The position numbers were made by a program, and so were the translations under genes. From NCBI GenBank assembly GCA_029582165.1, contig CM055870.1, forward strand, positions 42,577,513 through 42,641,512: a DNA stretch of 64,000 nucleotides. Reading direction: 5' to 3'. Under the pieces are notes generated by a model, which searched no databases, had not been told where the DNA came from, and was given only the letters and a program-made list of their open reading frames with translations. This document shows, piece after piece, positions 11,516 through 23,788 of this stretch. The DNA comes from Portulaca oleracea. Its lineage: Eukaryota > Streptophyta > Magnoliopsida > Caryophyllales > Portulacaceae. The first letter of the stretch is position 1; every line of letters starts with the position of its first letter.

Positions 11516-12242
11516 TGTTGGAAATAATGAACAATGAGATGGAATAAAGGAACCACGGAAGATGGGAGATCACTTGGGTGGCTAGGAGTCGAGGACAAGC
11601 CGTCTCCCCTTAAGACTTATTCACTAGACCGTGAAAAGACTCAAGGGTAAAACCTAACTTCTTGTAAGCAAAGTTACAAGATTTTTCAAAGGACTCAAAG
11701 AGTTGCTGCAGTCAACACCTTAAGAATGTGTTGAATGCTCTCTAGAAAGGAAGAAGAAGATAGATGAGGGTGTGGATGAATGGTGAATTCATCCACCTTA
11801 TATAGGCACACTTTGGAGTCATAAGGTTGTCAAAACATTCCAAAAGCATTGGGCATAATCCAAGGGATTATGTTTGAATGATATTAATGAGAAATCAAGA
11901 CTGATTTCTCAGTCAATATCATCCAAAACCATGACCAAATTCATTTTAACACGAGGCATAAATTATGGGATTTGAAAATCAATCCCGTCAGCGTTCAACA
12001 CGGGTCGTGTTAGGTCAATACGGTCCGTGTTGAAGCCAACACGACCCGTGCTGGATCAGCACGACCCGTGTTGATCCAGTGCACGATTTTCTTACTCTCT
12101 GGACGCCAACACGGGTCGTGTCAAACCTAACACGATCCGTGTTGGGTCCAGTTATCTTGTTAAGCTTGATTTTGTCCTATCCGGTCGATCCTATGCTTAT
12201 AACTTGTATTTTATGCCTCTTAACTCTTGAAATACTCCAACA
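11516..12242 (-). repeat. Copia 3' LTR
   Basis: It is 727 bp with TG...CA ends and nearly identical to the LTR at 15492-16212 except for a patch near 12015-12090. That patch holds several copies of ACACGACCCGTG and its reverse complement. Confidence 0.9.
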
Positions 12243-12849
12243 ATCCCCCGCCATTTCAAGAGTACCACTTGAAATATCCCGGGATCCCTCACTTGGGTAA
12301 AATTACCCCCGCCATACATGGCGACTTCTAGAAAGATTCAACACCCGAGAAATCGAGGAGTTGTTATGCGTCATGAAAGTGCCTTTCAACTTGAACTTCC
12401 ACTTTAGTGAATATAATTTCAATTAGTTTGAATGTATAAGTAGACAAGCTTTGAACTTAACATCCTTGTTTAACTAATTGGATACATATCACACACACAA
12501 CCCAAAACCTTGCTTAAAAAATAGACACTATTTTACAACCGGCCATGTGTCCCATACCCTCCGCGAGAACAATCAAACCCAGTCCTAGGCTATCTGAAGC
12601 GGCCCACTTCACGTCCTCGCATAGGCAGACTTTTACGCCCCGTAATAGAGCTCCCCATCTCATTGATTCAAAGTCTGTTAATGAGTCATAGACCCAAACC
12701 TCTTGAACATTACGGTTCTTGAGCATCACCTTGTCCTTGGGATGACTTAAGCTTGACGAATTGATGCTCCATTATCATTCAACGTCGTCAACCATTGAAC
12801 TCAAGGCTTGACAAGAGGTGCCAAGCGTGAGTTGGAGCTCCGTTGATGA
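12243..12849 (-). other. Copia 3' untranslated region
   Basis: Sequence between the end of the RNase H reading and the 3' LTR. It includes the polypurine tract at 12243-12252. No ORF is supported. Confidence 0.6.
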
Positions 12850-14424
12850 CAATCATTCGGTTGGGCTAACCCCCATCCCATTTGATGAAATTCTCACCAT
12901 TTCTTTGTTCAATCCTTTGGTGAAAGGATCGGCCAAGTTCTCACTTGTCTTAATTTAGTTTACCGCTACAATTCCATCCTTAATGAGTTGATGGACATAA
13001 GCGTGTCGTAACCCAATGTGCCTTGACTTGCCATTGTAGACACGATTATATATACTTGCAATTGTGGCATTATTGTCACAATAAAGTGTTGTTGGAGGCA
13101 TGGGCTTTTCCCATAAAGGAATTTCCAACAACAAGTTTCGTAGCCATTCCGCCTTTTTACAAGCGGCGACCAATGCTACGAACTCGGAAGCCATAGTGGA
13201 GTCCGAAATACATGATTGTTTCTTAGAGCCCCAAGAAACAACACACCCACCAAGTAAAAACACCCAACCAGAGGTTAAGGTGTAATCATCCTTGTCACTT
13301 ATCCAACTTGCATCGGAGAATCCTTCTAAGACCGAGGGTTCTCCCTTAAACCGCAAGCTATAGTTTTGGGTAAGTTTTAGGTATCCCAAAACCCTCTTAA
13401 CCGCTTGCCCATGCTTTTTGCTTGGGTTGCTAGTAAATCTACTAAGCTTCCCTACCGCAAAAGTTATATCCGGCCTTGTACAAGTCATAGCATACATTAA
13501 GCTACCTATGACTTTAGCGTATTCCAATTGGTCAAAAGGTCTACCATCATTTTTACTTAGTTTGATGCTTGGATCTAATGGGGTAGTGGCCACATAGGAG
13601 CTCTTATGAAACTTTCCTAACACCTTATCCACATAATGTGATTGTGTTAGACTTATTTCACCATTATTTCTAATGATCTTGGTACCAAGTATCACATCCG
13701 CTTCTCCCAAGTCCTTCATAGAGAACTTAGCGGATAGAAAACTCTTAGTTTCCTCAACTTGTTCCATGTCGGTACCAAATATCAACATGCCATCAACATA
13801 TAGGCATATAATCACCCCCTTTCCATTCTCAAACTTTAAATAGACACACTTGTCTGACTCATTGATCTTAAAACCAAATCCAAGCACTACTTCATCAAAT
13901 TTATGATGCCATTGCTTACGTGCTTGCTTTAGACCATACAAAGATTTTATGAGTTTACATACTTTATTCTCATGACCCTTTTCAACGAACCCCTCGGGTT
14001 GTTCCATATACACCTCATCTTCTAGTTCTCCATTTAGGAATGCCGTTTTGACATCCATTTGATGGATTACTAGCTTATGGATAGTGGCTAAAGTTATAAG
14101 TACTCTTATAGTAGCCACGGGTACATAAGTATCAAAGTAATCGATACCATACCTTTGGGTAAAGCCCCTTACAACTAGCCGGGCTTTAAACCTTTCTATG
14201 GTACCATCTACTTTCTTTTTGCGCTTAAAGATCCATTTTGATGTAATAGGTTTACATCCCGGTGGTAGGTCTACTAAAATCCATACATTATTTTCCTTAA
14301 TGGAGTCTATCTCATCTTGTACCGCTTCCTTCCAAAAGGAAGCATCTTGTGACTCCATGGCCTCTTTGAAAGTTTTAGGATCGTCATCTACATTGTAGAT
14401 AGATGTAGGGAGTCTTATACTCAA
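12850..14424 (-). pseudogene. Copia reverse transcriptase and RNase H
   Basis: A 489-codon reading begins near 14424. RT motifs include ITSKWIFKRKKKVDG, RLVVRGFTQRYGIDY, MDVKTAFLNGELEDEVYMEQ and SLYGLKQARKQWH. The catalytic YVDD box is changed to YVDG (about 13787), which removes a metal-binding Asp. RNase H follows (FSDASWISDKDD, TMASEFVALVAACKKAEWL, LYCDNNATIAS, RHIGLRHAYV). A TAA at 12958 is premature: the reading goes on as TSENLADPFTKGL to a stop near 12850. The enzyme would have made cDNA in virus-like particles; this copy is inactive. Confidence 0.88.
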
Positions 14425-15472
14425 TAGAGTTCCTATCTCCCTCTACAAAATAAACAACGAAATACGAGCCATAGTCCTTGGATTTCCTTGTTCTCTTACT
14501 CCTTATCTCCTCAACATCTTGTTGAGTTTCTTGAATAGCATCCTTTGGAATCATGTCATGAATGACATCCTTGGGTCTAAGGATTGAAGAGAATCGAGTC
14601 TCATCAAATATTGTATCAATTGACTCTATTACGGTGTTCACCGTTATGTAGTCATTTGGTTCGATAACCATGAACCTATAAGCTTTGCTTTCAAAAGCAT
14701 TGCCTATAAAGATGCATTCAATCCCTCTTTCACCCAATTTCCTTTTCTTTAGTTTCAGGACCCTTACAATGGCCCGACACCCCCATACTCTAAAATGTTT
14801 TAGAGTTGGCTTTCTTTTATTCCAAAGTTCATATGGGGTTTTAGTGTTCCCTTTTAGAGGAACCCTATTTAAAACATAACAAGCCGTTAATAAGGCTTCA
14901 CCCCAAAAACTTTCACTTAAACCGGAGTAAGATAGCATGGAGTTAACCATTTCTTTTAATGTCCTATTTTTTCTTTCGGCCACACCATTTTGTTGAGGTG
15001 TATAGGGGGCCTCATCTATGTGGATCTTATGTTGAACAAAATTGCTTAAAATATGTTGAATTTTATGCAATTGATCAAGAACTTTTCTACCTTCAACCAT
15101 CTTAAAATTGTTAAATTGGCTAACGAGAAAGTTCTTACTTATTGAATCTTTCGACATGTATTTCGCTTCGAGCAACTCCCAAAGCTCCTTGGCGGATACG
15201 ACGTTTTGGTAAACGTCGAATAGAGCATCCGTCAATCCGTTGAGAATATGGCCTACACATATGTAGTTATCGTTCTCCATCTTGAGCCGACGCCTTGTTT
15301 GCTCCGTCGTCTCGTCGTCACCCTCCGCCGGAACGTCTTGGGTAAGCATATACACCACTTTGAGAGTGGTGAGCATGAAGTGCATCTTCTTTTGCCATCT
15401 ACGGAAATCGATCCCCTCAAACTTATCCAACTTTTGAAAGTTGTTGGTCATATCTCTCAACGAATGAGACAT
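14384..15472 (-). pseudogene. Copia gag/integrase fusion by internal deletion
   Basis: The first about 150 residues are copia gag (LDKFEGIDFRRWQKKMHFML, AKELWELLEAKY, UBN2-type). After LSNFVQHKIHIDEA the frame jumps straight to the C-terminal half of integrase (YTPQQNGVAERKNRTLKEM, WGEALLTACYVLNRVP, FRVWGCRAIV). Zinc knuckle, protease, the integrase N-terminus and most of the DDE core are lost, but the frame is kept. A one-base shift near 14400 separates it from the RT frame. The ATG at 15472 lies 20 bp from the LTR. Confidence 0.85.
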
Positions 15473-15491
15473 CGTGGATAAGTCTTAAGAT

Positions 15492-16212
15492 TGTTGGAAA
15501 TAACGAACAATGAGATGGAATAAAGGAACCACGGAAGATGGGGGATCACTTGGGTGGCTAGGAGTCGAGGACAAGCCGTCTCCCCTTAAGACTTATTCAC
15601 TAGACCGTGAAAAGACTCAAGGGTAAAACCTAACTTCTTGTAAGCAAAGTTACAAGATTTTTCAAAGGACTCACAGAGTTGCTGCAGTCAACACCTTAAG
15701 AATGTGTTGAATGCTCTCTAGAAAGGAAGAAGAAGATAGATGAGGGTGTGGATGAATGGTGAATTCATCCACCTTATATAGGCACACTTTGGAGTCATAA
15801 GGTGGTCAAAACATTCCAAAAGCATTGGGCATAATCCAAGGGATTATGTTTGAATGATATTAATGAGAAATCAAGACTGATTTCTCAGTCAATATCATCC
15901 AAAACCATGACCAAATTCATTTTAACACGAGGCATAAATTATGGGATTTGAAAATCAATCCCGTCAGCGTTCAACACGGGTCGTGTTAGGTCAATACGGT
16001 CCGTGTTGAAGCCAACACGTCTACCGGATCAAGACGACCGTGTTGATCCAAAGGCACGATTTTTCATCTTCGACGCCAACACGGGTCGTGTCAAACCTAG
16101 CACGATCCGTGTTGGGTCCAGTTATCTTGTTAAGCTTGATTTCGTCCTATCTGGTCAATCCTATGCTTATAACTTGTATTTTATACCTCTTAACTCTTGA
16201 AATACTCCAACA
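15492..16212 (-). repeat. Copia 5' LTR
   Basis: It is 721 bp with TG...CA ends and pairs with 11516-12242. High identity outside one patch implies a fairly recent insertion. Small indels in the ACACGACCCGTG patch set the two apart. Confidence 0.9.
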
Positions 16213-16882
16213 TTTGACTAACCTTTTTCATGATTTTATTGAATAATGAATTTTTGTGATGAAGAAGTGTCACAATAACTTTAATTACTAACTAGTTTGT
16301 ACCCTTGCATTCGCATGGATGTCTTACTTTAAAGTAAGTGCATTGAAAATGTTTAAAAATATTATACTTGTTAAAATGTACTAGTAATGTTGGGAGTTAT
16401 TTTAGAATAAAGTTTACCATAGATATAAATATGTGGCACCTGAATACCAAATATGTTGTAAGAAGCGCATGTTGCTCGCTAAAACCTTAAGATTTAAATA
16501 TACAACGTCCAAATTGACTTCGTTAATGCCACCACGAACTATTGTAGATTCCATTGTTGAGATAGTTGCATTCTTGTAATAGCCTGACTTAATTAGACCT
16601 TAATCTTGGGTATTAATCCAAATCAATTACTAAAATCGTGCATTTTAAATTCACTTATTTAAACTCTGTTGTACAAAGTGGTTTTGCAGGACGGGAGCAG
16701 CGAACGACCGCGATATGACAACCGAACTAATTATTTTTTAACAATTGAGTAGTTGGTGATCCTTATTGTCCCTACTATTGATTTTATTATTATTAACCTT
16801 GTCGTTTTATTATAATATTATTCTCGGGTTCGAACTTTAGGTTGATTCAAGTCTCAAATCTCCTAACCTTTGGCAATATATT
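16213..16882. other. Spacer, no gene seen
   Basis: AT-rich non-coding sequence. Around 16300 there is ACTAGTTTGTACCCTTGC, reminiscent of degraded plant repeats, but no boundary could be set. Confidence 0.4.
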
Positions 16883-17173
16883 TGTAACACCTCGGGTATA
16901 TGGTTAAGTGTGGCTTAAGAGGATTTAAATGACTACTTATACGACCAAGGTGCACCTTCTTTTATGGTAGCTCATTCATTGGGAACTTCTCGGTTAAACG
17001 TGCTTGGCTGGGAGTAGTTTCAGGATAGGTGACCTCATGAGAAGTTTTTATATACAGTGTGTGAGCGAGGAGGAAGCACGCCGGAAAGACTCGTGGTGAT
17101 ATGTGGGGCCAGTAAGCGATCCTTGAAGCAGTTATTGGTAATGTCTACGGCCCGAGAGGGGTCGGAGCGTACA
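16883..17173 (+). mobile_element. Solo LTR of a Cassandra-like TRIM with 5S rRNA domain
   Basis: The 291-bp unit begins TGTAACACCTCGGG and ends GAGCGTACA. It is flanked by a perfect 5-bp duplication ATATT (16878-16882 and 17174-17178). Bases 16982-17047 follow the 3' half of plant 5S rRNA, including an A-box-like GGTTAAACGTGCTTGG and a C-box-like AGGATAGGTGACCTC. Upstream CAAGGTGCACCTTCTTTTA and downstream GGCCAGT...GGCCCGAGAGGGG match the Cassandra layout as remembered. No second LTR or internal region is present. In Cassandra the 5S part resembles a pol III promoter; activity here is unknown. Confidence 0.8.
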
Positions 17174-18250
17174 ATATTCTTACCACTTTGGTACTACGGA
17201 TTTAGCATGAGCCCTTGATTCTATTATTTGGGTTTAGTAGAAAGAGAAATAAAGGGGTGTTCTCTTTTTTAAAAGGGGTTCTAGAGAGAGAAAGACAACC
17301 TCATTAAGCAAACTCAAACTTTCTCTCACCCCTCCTCACTCCCATCACTCTCACTAGCCCAACCCCCTCCCCTTTTTTATTGTGCTAGTCACTCCCGTCG
17401 CATTGTCGATGTCGCCGCGGAAAACTGTCGGCCACCACTCTTCTTTACCATTTCATTGTGCTTCCTTGTTTTCCCCAATTCGAGGTAAAATCCTAACCTT
17501 TGATTTCCTTCCCAAACATGTATTTTTGTGTTTTGGTTGCAAATTTGTTGTTTTTATCCATCAAATTAAGTTGATGAGCATGATTTTAGCATAGATTATC
17601 ATGGGGCTATCGTTGTTGATTAGGGATATTGGGAATAGTAACTTATGATTATTGTTAAAATGACCTTGGCTTACATGTATGTTGAAATCTTTTGAGAGAT
17701 GCTAAAAGTTTGAAGTTCCTTATTGTGATTGAGGTTAATGGTTGATGGATCATAGTTAGATTAGAGCCAATTGAAGTTTTCTTGAGGATTTAGGTGAAGA
17801 ACAAGTGAACCCATGAGTAGGGAGATGAGAACTTATGTTTTTGACCCTTGCATGTGTATTTGGAACATTGAAATGGTCATTGACGAAGATTAATGTATCG
17901 CTGCCTTTTAACATTTTTATAACAAAAAACATGTTTGAGTAATGGATCAGAGTAGCGACAAAGAAAATCGAGAATAGTCATCAGGGGGTCGAACCTGATG
18001 GAGTTTCCGGGACCATCAGAACGTCCAGTGACCAATTTTATATCATAAAACAGTAGGAACTTGGAGTCATTTGGAAATCTTTTTTTATTTTTACAAGTTT
18101 TGATTTGCACGCATTGCGTGCATCTGTTGTTAAATTTATTTTGCGTGTATGAGTTTCATAAACAACATCCTTAATATTAGTACAACCCCGGGCTAAGATG
18201 AATATTGGCTAACTCGTCCGATTAACATTATCTTTCTTGCAGTTGTTTTA
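17174..18250. other. Spacer with a CT-rich leader-like block
   Basis: Bases 17280-17490 are CT-rich, follow GAGAGAGAAAGA sequence and look like an old promoter/5' leader with a possible donor (AGGTAAAATCC near 17482). No downstream reading frame supports a gene. Confidence 0.35.
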
Positions 18251-18376
18251 ATATTATATTTGAAAAAATGAAGCAATCTTGCGAATGAGGGGAATGCCGC
18301 CTACATCTAGATCCCTTCAAACCCTGCATCAACAGGGCTATATTGAGGACCGTTGTTGTTGTTGTTGTTGTTGTTA
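18251..18376 (+). mobile_element. Possible 3' end of a LINE/SINE with (GTT)n tail
   Basis: A GC-richer stretch (CCGCCTACATCTAGATCCC, ATTGAGGACC) ends in eight GTT units (18352-18375). Plant RTE-type LINEs and TS-type SINEs end in such trinucleotide tails. The 5' end and TSD are not visible. Confidence 0.3.
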
Positions 18377-18681
18377 AACATAAATAAAAAAAAAACAAAA
18401 CTTAGTCATTTGATGAAAATTTAATGTTTTATGTAAAAAAAAAAACGGTTGACACTTGAAACTATTTATTTTGCTTAGAAAGAAAAATCCTCAATAATAA
18501 TTCGACTTTGGGCTCATTATGTATTTGTATACTAAATAAATTTCTGACATCTTTGTCTTTTTTTCCGTCTCTCTCTGATACACACAAATACATGCATGAT
18601 TTAGTTTAAGAACAATCAACATATTAGGTAGATTTTATGATTTTTTTTTCATTTTTCGTAAATGATAGAAGAACTTATATA

Positions 18682-19028
18682 CAAAAAATTATTTGGAGGT
18701 ACCCTAACTTTTGGTGAAATGTTTTTCAGGTACCCCAACTTTTCAAAACTCATTTTAGGGTACCCTTAATTTTTGGGTTAAAAATTATTAGATGTTTTTT
18801 CAGTCATCAATTTGGTTAAGTGACCAAAATACTCTTGTTCTTCCATTTTTGAAGAAATACCCTTGAATAAGAAGAATAAGAGTATTTCGATCACTTAATA
18901 ATGATGATCGAAAAAGCACCGAATAATTACTAACCTAAAAATTAAGGGTACCTCAGAATGAGTTTTGAAAAGTTGAGGTACCAAAAATAGTTTCCTCAAA
19001 TATTGGGGTACCTCGAAGTAATTTTTTG
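18682..19028. mobile_element. Mutator-type MITE (347 bp)
   Basis: The ends are inverted repeats starting CAAAAAATTA. They are flanked by a perfect 9-bp duplication ACTTATATA (18673-18681 and 19029-19037). The two halves are reverse complementary over most of their length (GGTACCC and TACTCTT motifs on both sides), so it can fold into a hairpin. No coding capacity. Confidence 0.85.
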
Positions 19029-19494
19029 ACTTATATATGTATGATTTAGTTTATTTAACACCTATCAACATATTAGGTAGATTTTATGATTTTTCTTATT
19101 TTCATAAAATAATATGAAGTAAACGACGACGGCTCCATTGTGAAAGATGGAAATAGAGAATATATATGAAAAAAGTACAAACTAAAAAATATGGTGCTTT
19201 AGTGGTATAGAAATTGGATGATTTTTCTTTGTATTAGAGGTTCAAATCTTGATGGTAACAATTTCTTTGATAGCTATTTTGGTGCAAATAAAAAATATTG
19301 TAATTACTATTCAATCCTTAAGATTTACCAATGGCGAGGGGTAAAACGGGTAAAGTAAAATTTGCGTACCATAAACTCCTTTAACTTTATATATTACATA
19401 GATTTTTAACCACTTCTAAACTAAAATAAAATAAAAAAATTTACTTGGAGCAGTCCAGTAAAAATTTAAAATTTTAAAATTTTAAAATGAGAGT

Positions 19495-19747
19495 TTGATA
19501 AGAAGTTGTGCGCTAGGAAATGTTAAAATTGAGTGGGAAAATCGACAAAGAAACCAATGCAAATGGAGCTTTGTTGCGCCAGCGTCCAAGAGAGGTCAAT
19601 TTGCTGCAGTCACGAGCCTTGAGCCGCGTCTTCATCTCTCTCTCTCTCTATCTCTCTCTCTCTCTAAGCAAGGTTGGTTTGGCTATGGCGACGAGCTGCT
19701 GATAACATATTGCTTCTTCCATTCTCTCTCCTCCTCTCTCAACAACG
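19495..19747 (+). promoter_or_regulatory. HDA9-like proximal promoter/5' leader with CT tract
   Basis: A CT dinucleotide tract occupies about 19637-19665, some 85 bp before the start codon, a frequent feature of plant 5' leaders. No clear TATA box was fixed; the AT-rich block at 19460-19490 is a candidate. Confidence 0.45.
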
Positions 19748-22700
19748 ATGCGCTCCAAAGACAGAATCTCCTACTTCTATGACGGTATGTCTCTTCAACT
19801 TTCTCCTCCATTTCAAACCCTATTTTCCGCCACTAATTTACTCCACCATCCATCCATTCATCATTCCCTTTTACAGGAGATGTTGGCAGCGTATACTTCG
19901 GCCCCAACCACCCCATGAAGCCTCACAGGCTCTGTATGACTCACCATCTCGTCCTCTCTTACCAACTCCATAACAAAATGGAAGTCTATGTCCGTAACCT
20001 AATTCCTTCTTTTTCAATTCATTCCATGGAGTTCGACTTTAATTCGTTTGTTAATTTGTTTTTGAATTCGATTGTATGGTGCAGAGGCCGCATAAAGCGT
20101 ACCCAGTGGAATTAGCTCAGTTTCATTCTGCAGATTATGTGGAATTTTTGCATCGAATTACGCCTGATACCCAGCATCTCTTTCCCACCGAGATGGCCAA
20201 ATGTATGTCTCTTTGTTTTCCACTTTCTATTTGTTGTTCTTGATTGTATTCGATGCTGCTGTTTGTTTCTAACTGTAATTTAGGGTTTTGTAACTATTTA
20301 TTAGCAAGATTGATCATTTGGATTGTCCACTGCTAACTAACCCTTATATTCTGCTCATTTCTGTGCATTTGGGGGAGGGGGTTATTTGGTGATGAAACGG
20401 GATTAGGTTTAGGTGATACTATTGTGAAGGTGCTCAGTCATGGTATGAAAAGTGGCATACTTGAGCTATAATAGATGCTTCAAGCACAATTTCCTGCCAA
20501 CCCGGTTGGTGTGATTTAGATGTTGAATTGTTGTGTGCAATCTCAAAGTGTTTCAAGATTAGTGCATGTTTAATACAAATGGTAAATGCTTAACTCTTTA
20601 TTTACTTCTCTCCTTTATGTGAGGAGAGTGGTGTCGCGGATGGAAGAGGGGAGAATGGAATTCGAGACAAACATGAAAAAGATAAGAAGGGTTTCTATCC
20701 ACTTGGATCCTATCGTGTCTTTGATGACTAGTCTTTATATATTTTGGCAGCCTTTTGTTCTCAGTTCTAATGTAATTGCTAATCACGCCCAATGCATTTT
20801 GCTTCCTATTTTATCAGCTCACAAGTCACAACTGCTTGATTGATCCTGGATGTCTTCTTTAGTTTTGTCTTTCTCTTCCTCATTTGATTTGCCCTTTTTA
20901 TCTTTTGGCTTTGGTAACATGACCTCGCCATGCACCATGGTTACCACTTCTAGATAGCGTACACTAACATGCCCAATTGATGCTATTTGGTTTCTTTTCA
21001 GATAATCTTGGAGAAGATTGCCCGATCTTTGATAATTTGTTTGAGTTTTGCCAAATTTATGCTGGTGGAACAATTGGTAATTTCTCCACTCCCTAGGCCT
21101 TCTTTGCCTGTGCAAAGTAATCATATGCAATTCTGTTCTACTGTATAAGCATGCTTCTGTAGTAACTGGTAATTATCTTTTGGCAGATGCTGCCCGTAGG
21201 CTGAACAATAAACTGTGTGACATTGCAATAAACTGGGCTGGTGGGTTGCACCATGCTAAAAAGTGCCAGGCGTCTGGATTTTGTTACATAAATGATTTAG
21301 TTTTGGGAATTTTGGAGCTTTTGAAGTATCATGCCCGTGTTCTTTACATTGATATAGATGTACATCATGGTGATGGTGTGGAAGAAGCATTCTATTTCAC
21401 TGACAGGTAAGCCAAGTAAGTAGAAGAATACTCGGCATTCCCAAAATTAATGTCTGAATGTAGAACTTTTGCCTGTGTATATGTTGCCATCGTTGGGGTT
21501 TACTTCAACTTTGAACAAACAGACAATGTTTTTATTATTCTAGATTGCTTAAATTAATCTTTAACCTAAATGAAAACCTTGACATGAAAAATGAGTTTTC
21601 CTTTCTGGTTGCATAATTTCCCTGTGAACTATAATCTATTCTTTTGCTGCACTTTTTAGGGTGATGACTGTCAGCTTTCATAAGTTTGGGGATTTATTCT
21701 TTCCTGGAACAGGAGATGTGAAGGTGAGATTTTCATCTAGTTTACTTCCACTGAACTCCTGTATGCTATGTTTTCCCTGACAACATTTATATCAACATTT
21801 GTGTCATCTTTTTGATGGAAATATGAACTGTGCCTCTTCGTTGCTTAGAGTAACCGTTTTCATATGATTTCTCATTCACTATGAAGGAAATTGGTGAGAG
21901 AGAAGGGAAGTACTATGCCATAAATGTTCCACTCAAGGATGGGATTGATGATACAAGTTTTACAAGACTTTTCAGGACGGTAGGTTCTAAAACACATCGT
22001 GGTCTTGTTTTTCAATATATATATGTGAGGATTCTTAAAATGTTTGTTAATTGAACCACGCCTTCTTCCATCATGAATGTTGCAGATTATTTCCAAGGTG
22101 GTTGAGTTTTATCAGCCCGGTGCGATTGTTCTGCAATGTGGAGCTGATTCATTGGCCGGTGACCGGTTGGGCTGCTTCAACCTCTCCATTGATGGTGCTG
22201 GCCTTTTAATCTTAGAATTTCATTTAATGATTAACTAGTAATTTGTTCGAATGACAATATATACTGCTTTAATATGTGAAACAGATGATAATGTTTGTTT
22301 TGAATTAACAGGTCATGCAGAGTGTGTTAGGTTTGTGAAGAAATTCAATCTGCCCTTGCTAGTAAGTTGTTGAAGTCTTATTTAATGGGTATAGTTCAAT
22401 TTTATTGGTAGTAGATCAACCCAAGGAATCTTATTTTTAGGTCACAGGGGGTGGGGGATATACGAAGGAGAATGTTGCTCGATGCTGGGCTGTGGAAACA
22501 GGAGTTCTTCTAGAGACAGAGCTTCCTGACGGTATTCTTTCTTGTTTCAGTTGCATTATTCTTAACATTTTCATCTTCTAAGCTTTTGTGGATCCGTCTG
22601 ACTTTTAGACACTAAAATGATTGTTTCAGAGATTCCTGATAATGAGTACATCAAGTATTTTGCACCGGAATATTCTTTGAGAATACCCAGTGGACATATA

Positions 22701-23788
22701 GTATGTTGCTACTCTTTAACCTTAATCGGCCAACTAATTTACAAGGATCTGATTTTGCAGTGAGTAAAACTAATATGCAGTGGAATATGACTCCTAATTG
22801 CATGTTAATGTGTTTACTTGAGCAGGAGAACCTAAACAGTAAATCATACCTCACAACTATCAAAATGCAAGTCCTTGAAAATCTTCGGTGTATCCAACAT
22901 GCTCCAAGCGTACAGATGCAAGAGGTTAGTTCATTAACACCATGCTGCTACGACTTTTCACATGAAAATCTGTCTCATTTACACAAGCTTCCTTGTAATA
23001 GCATCATATGTGATAATTTGTTTACAATTTTCTGTTTTTTCATCAAGGACATTACTCTGGTCTTTTTGTTGCATGGAACTTCTGTGATATGTGACGTGTG
23101 GTTAAATGTAGAAAGTATCACTAATTGTCATTGTGAGAACCTCCTGCATTTAAATATTCAAAAGATTTTTGTGCATGATTGAATTTTGAGTTTCTTGTGT
23201 GAATAGTCCCAATCCCCCATGGCAGACACTTACTGTCCCAGAATAACCAAAACCAAATCCAGTTAGTCCAAAATCCCGCATGCGGGATATGAAGATATCG
23301 GATATAGCAGTCTTGCCCTTAAAATTTTCAATTTAGAGACTCTGGTTGCAATTTACCCAAGATTTAGAAATTGTTTGCTACCTATGTGTCACTGGAAAAG
23401 AAGCTGATGACATTTATTTAGTTTATCCTTTACAATTTAAGTTGAAAAAAATAATCTTTTTGAACTATCCAGATTATGGACATGTTACTGTCACTGAATA
23501 TAACATTAGCAAGTTAGCAAAAATATGATTGACAACCGTTTGATTGCAGGTTCCTCCTGACTTCTATATTCCAGACTTCGATGAGGATGACGAGAACCCT
23601 GATGAACGCATGAACCGTAAGTTTGACTCGTTTAGTGACTCAGCTTTATTCTGTTGTCTTCATAGTCGGGTTCTTATATAAATTTCTTGAAATTCAAATC
23701 AGAGCACACTCGGGACAAGCTAGTTCAGCGCGATGATGAGTATTACGATGGTGACAATGACAACGATCACAACGTGGATGACATTTAA
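19748..23788 (+). CDS. HDA9: Class I (RPD3-type) histone deacetylase, HDA9-like
   Basis: Fourteen exons with GT-AG borders: 19748-19784, 19877-19989, 20085-20202, 21002-21076, 21187-21406, 21660-21723, 21887-21979, 22086-22194, 22312-22361, 22441-22531, 22630-22700, 22826-22924, 23550-23616, 23703-23788. They sum to 1293 bp, 430 residues, close to Arabidopsis HDA9 (about 426). The start [20 protein letters not shown] is that of HDA9. The catalytic set is complete: His136-His137, Asp172, His174, Asp261 and Tyr300 in GGGGYT. The acidic C-terminus ([13 protein letters not shown]) is also typical. The enzyme removes acetyl groups from histone lysines with a Zn2+-activated water, in nuclear co-repressor complexes. 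No stop or frameshift is seen, so the gene should be functional. HDA9 is preferred to HDA6/HDA19 because of the N- and C-termini. Confidence 0.95.

Larger units (their letters stand above)
11516..16212 (-). mobile_element. Defective Ty1/copia LTR retrotransposon
   Basis: Two LTRs (11516-12242 and 15492-16212) start TGTTGGAAAT and end ACTCCAACA. A polypurine tract (GGCGGGGGAT on the - strand) abuts the 3' LTR at 12243. Gag, integrase, RT and RNase H sequences follow copia order on the - strand. Odd points: no tRNA primer site between the 5' LTR and the gag ATG (20 bp apart), a large gag-to-integrase deletion, a frameshift near 14400 and no matching 5-bp flanks (TTAGG versus TTTGA). Confidence 0.9.

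Noticed and set aside
16982..17047. A functional 5S rRNA gene
   Set aside because: Only the 3' half matches, with several changes, and it lies inside a TG...CA unit with a TSD.
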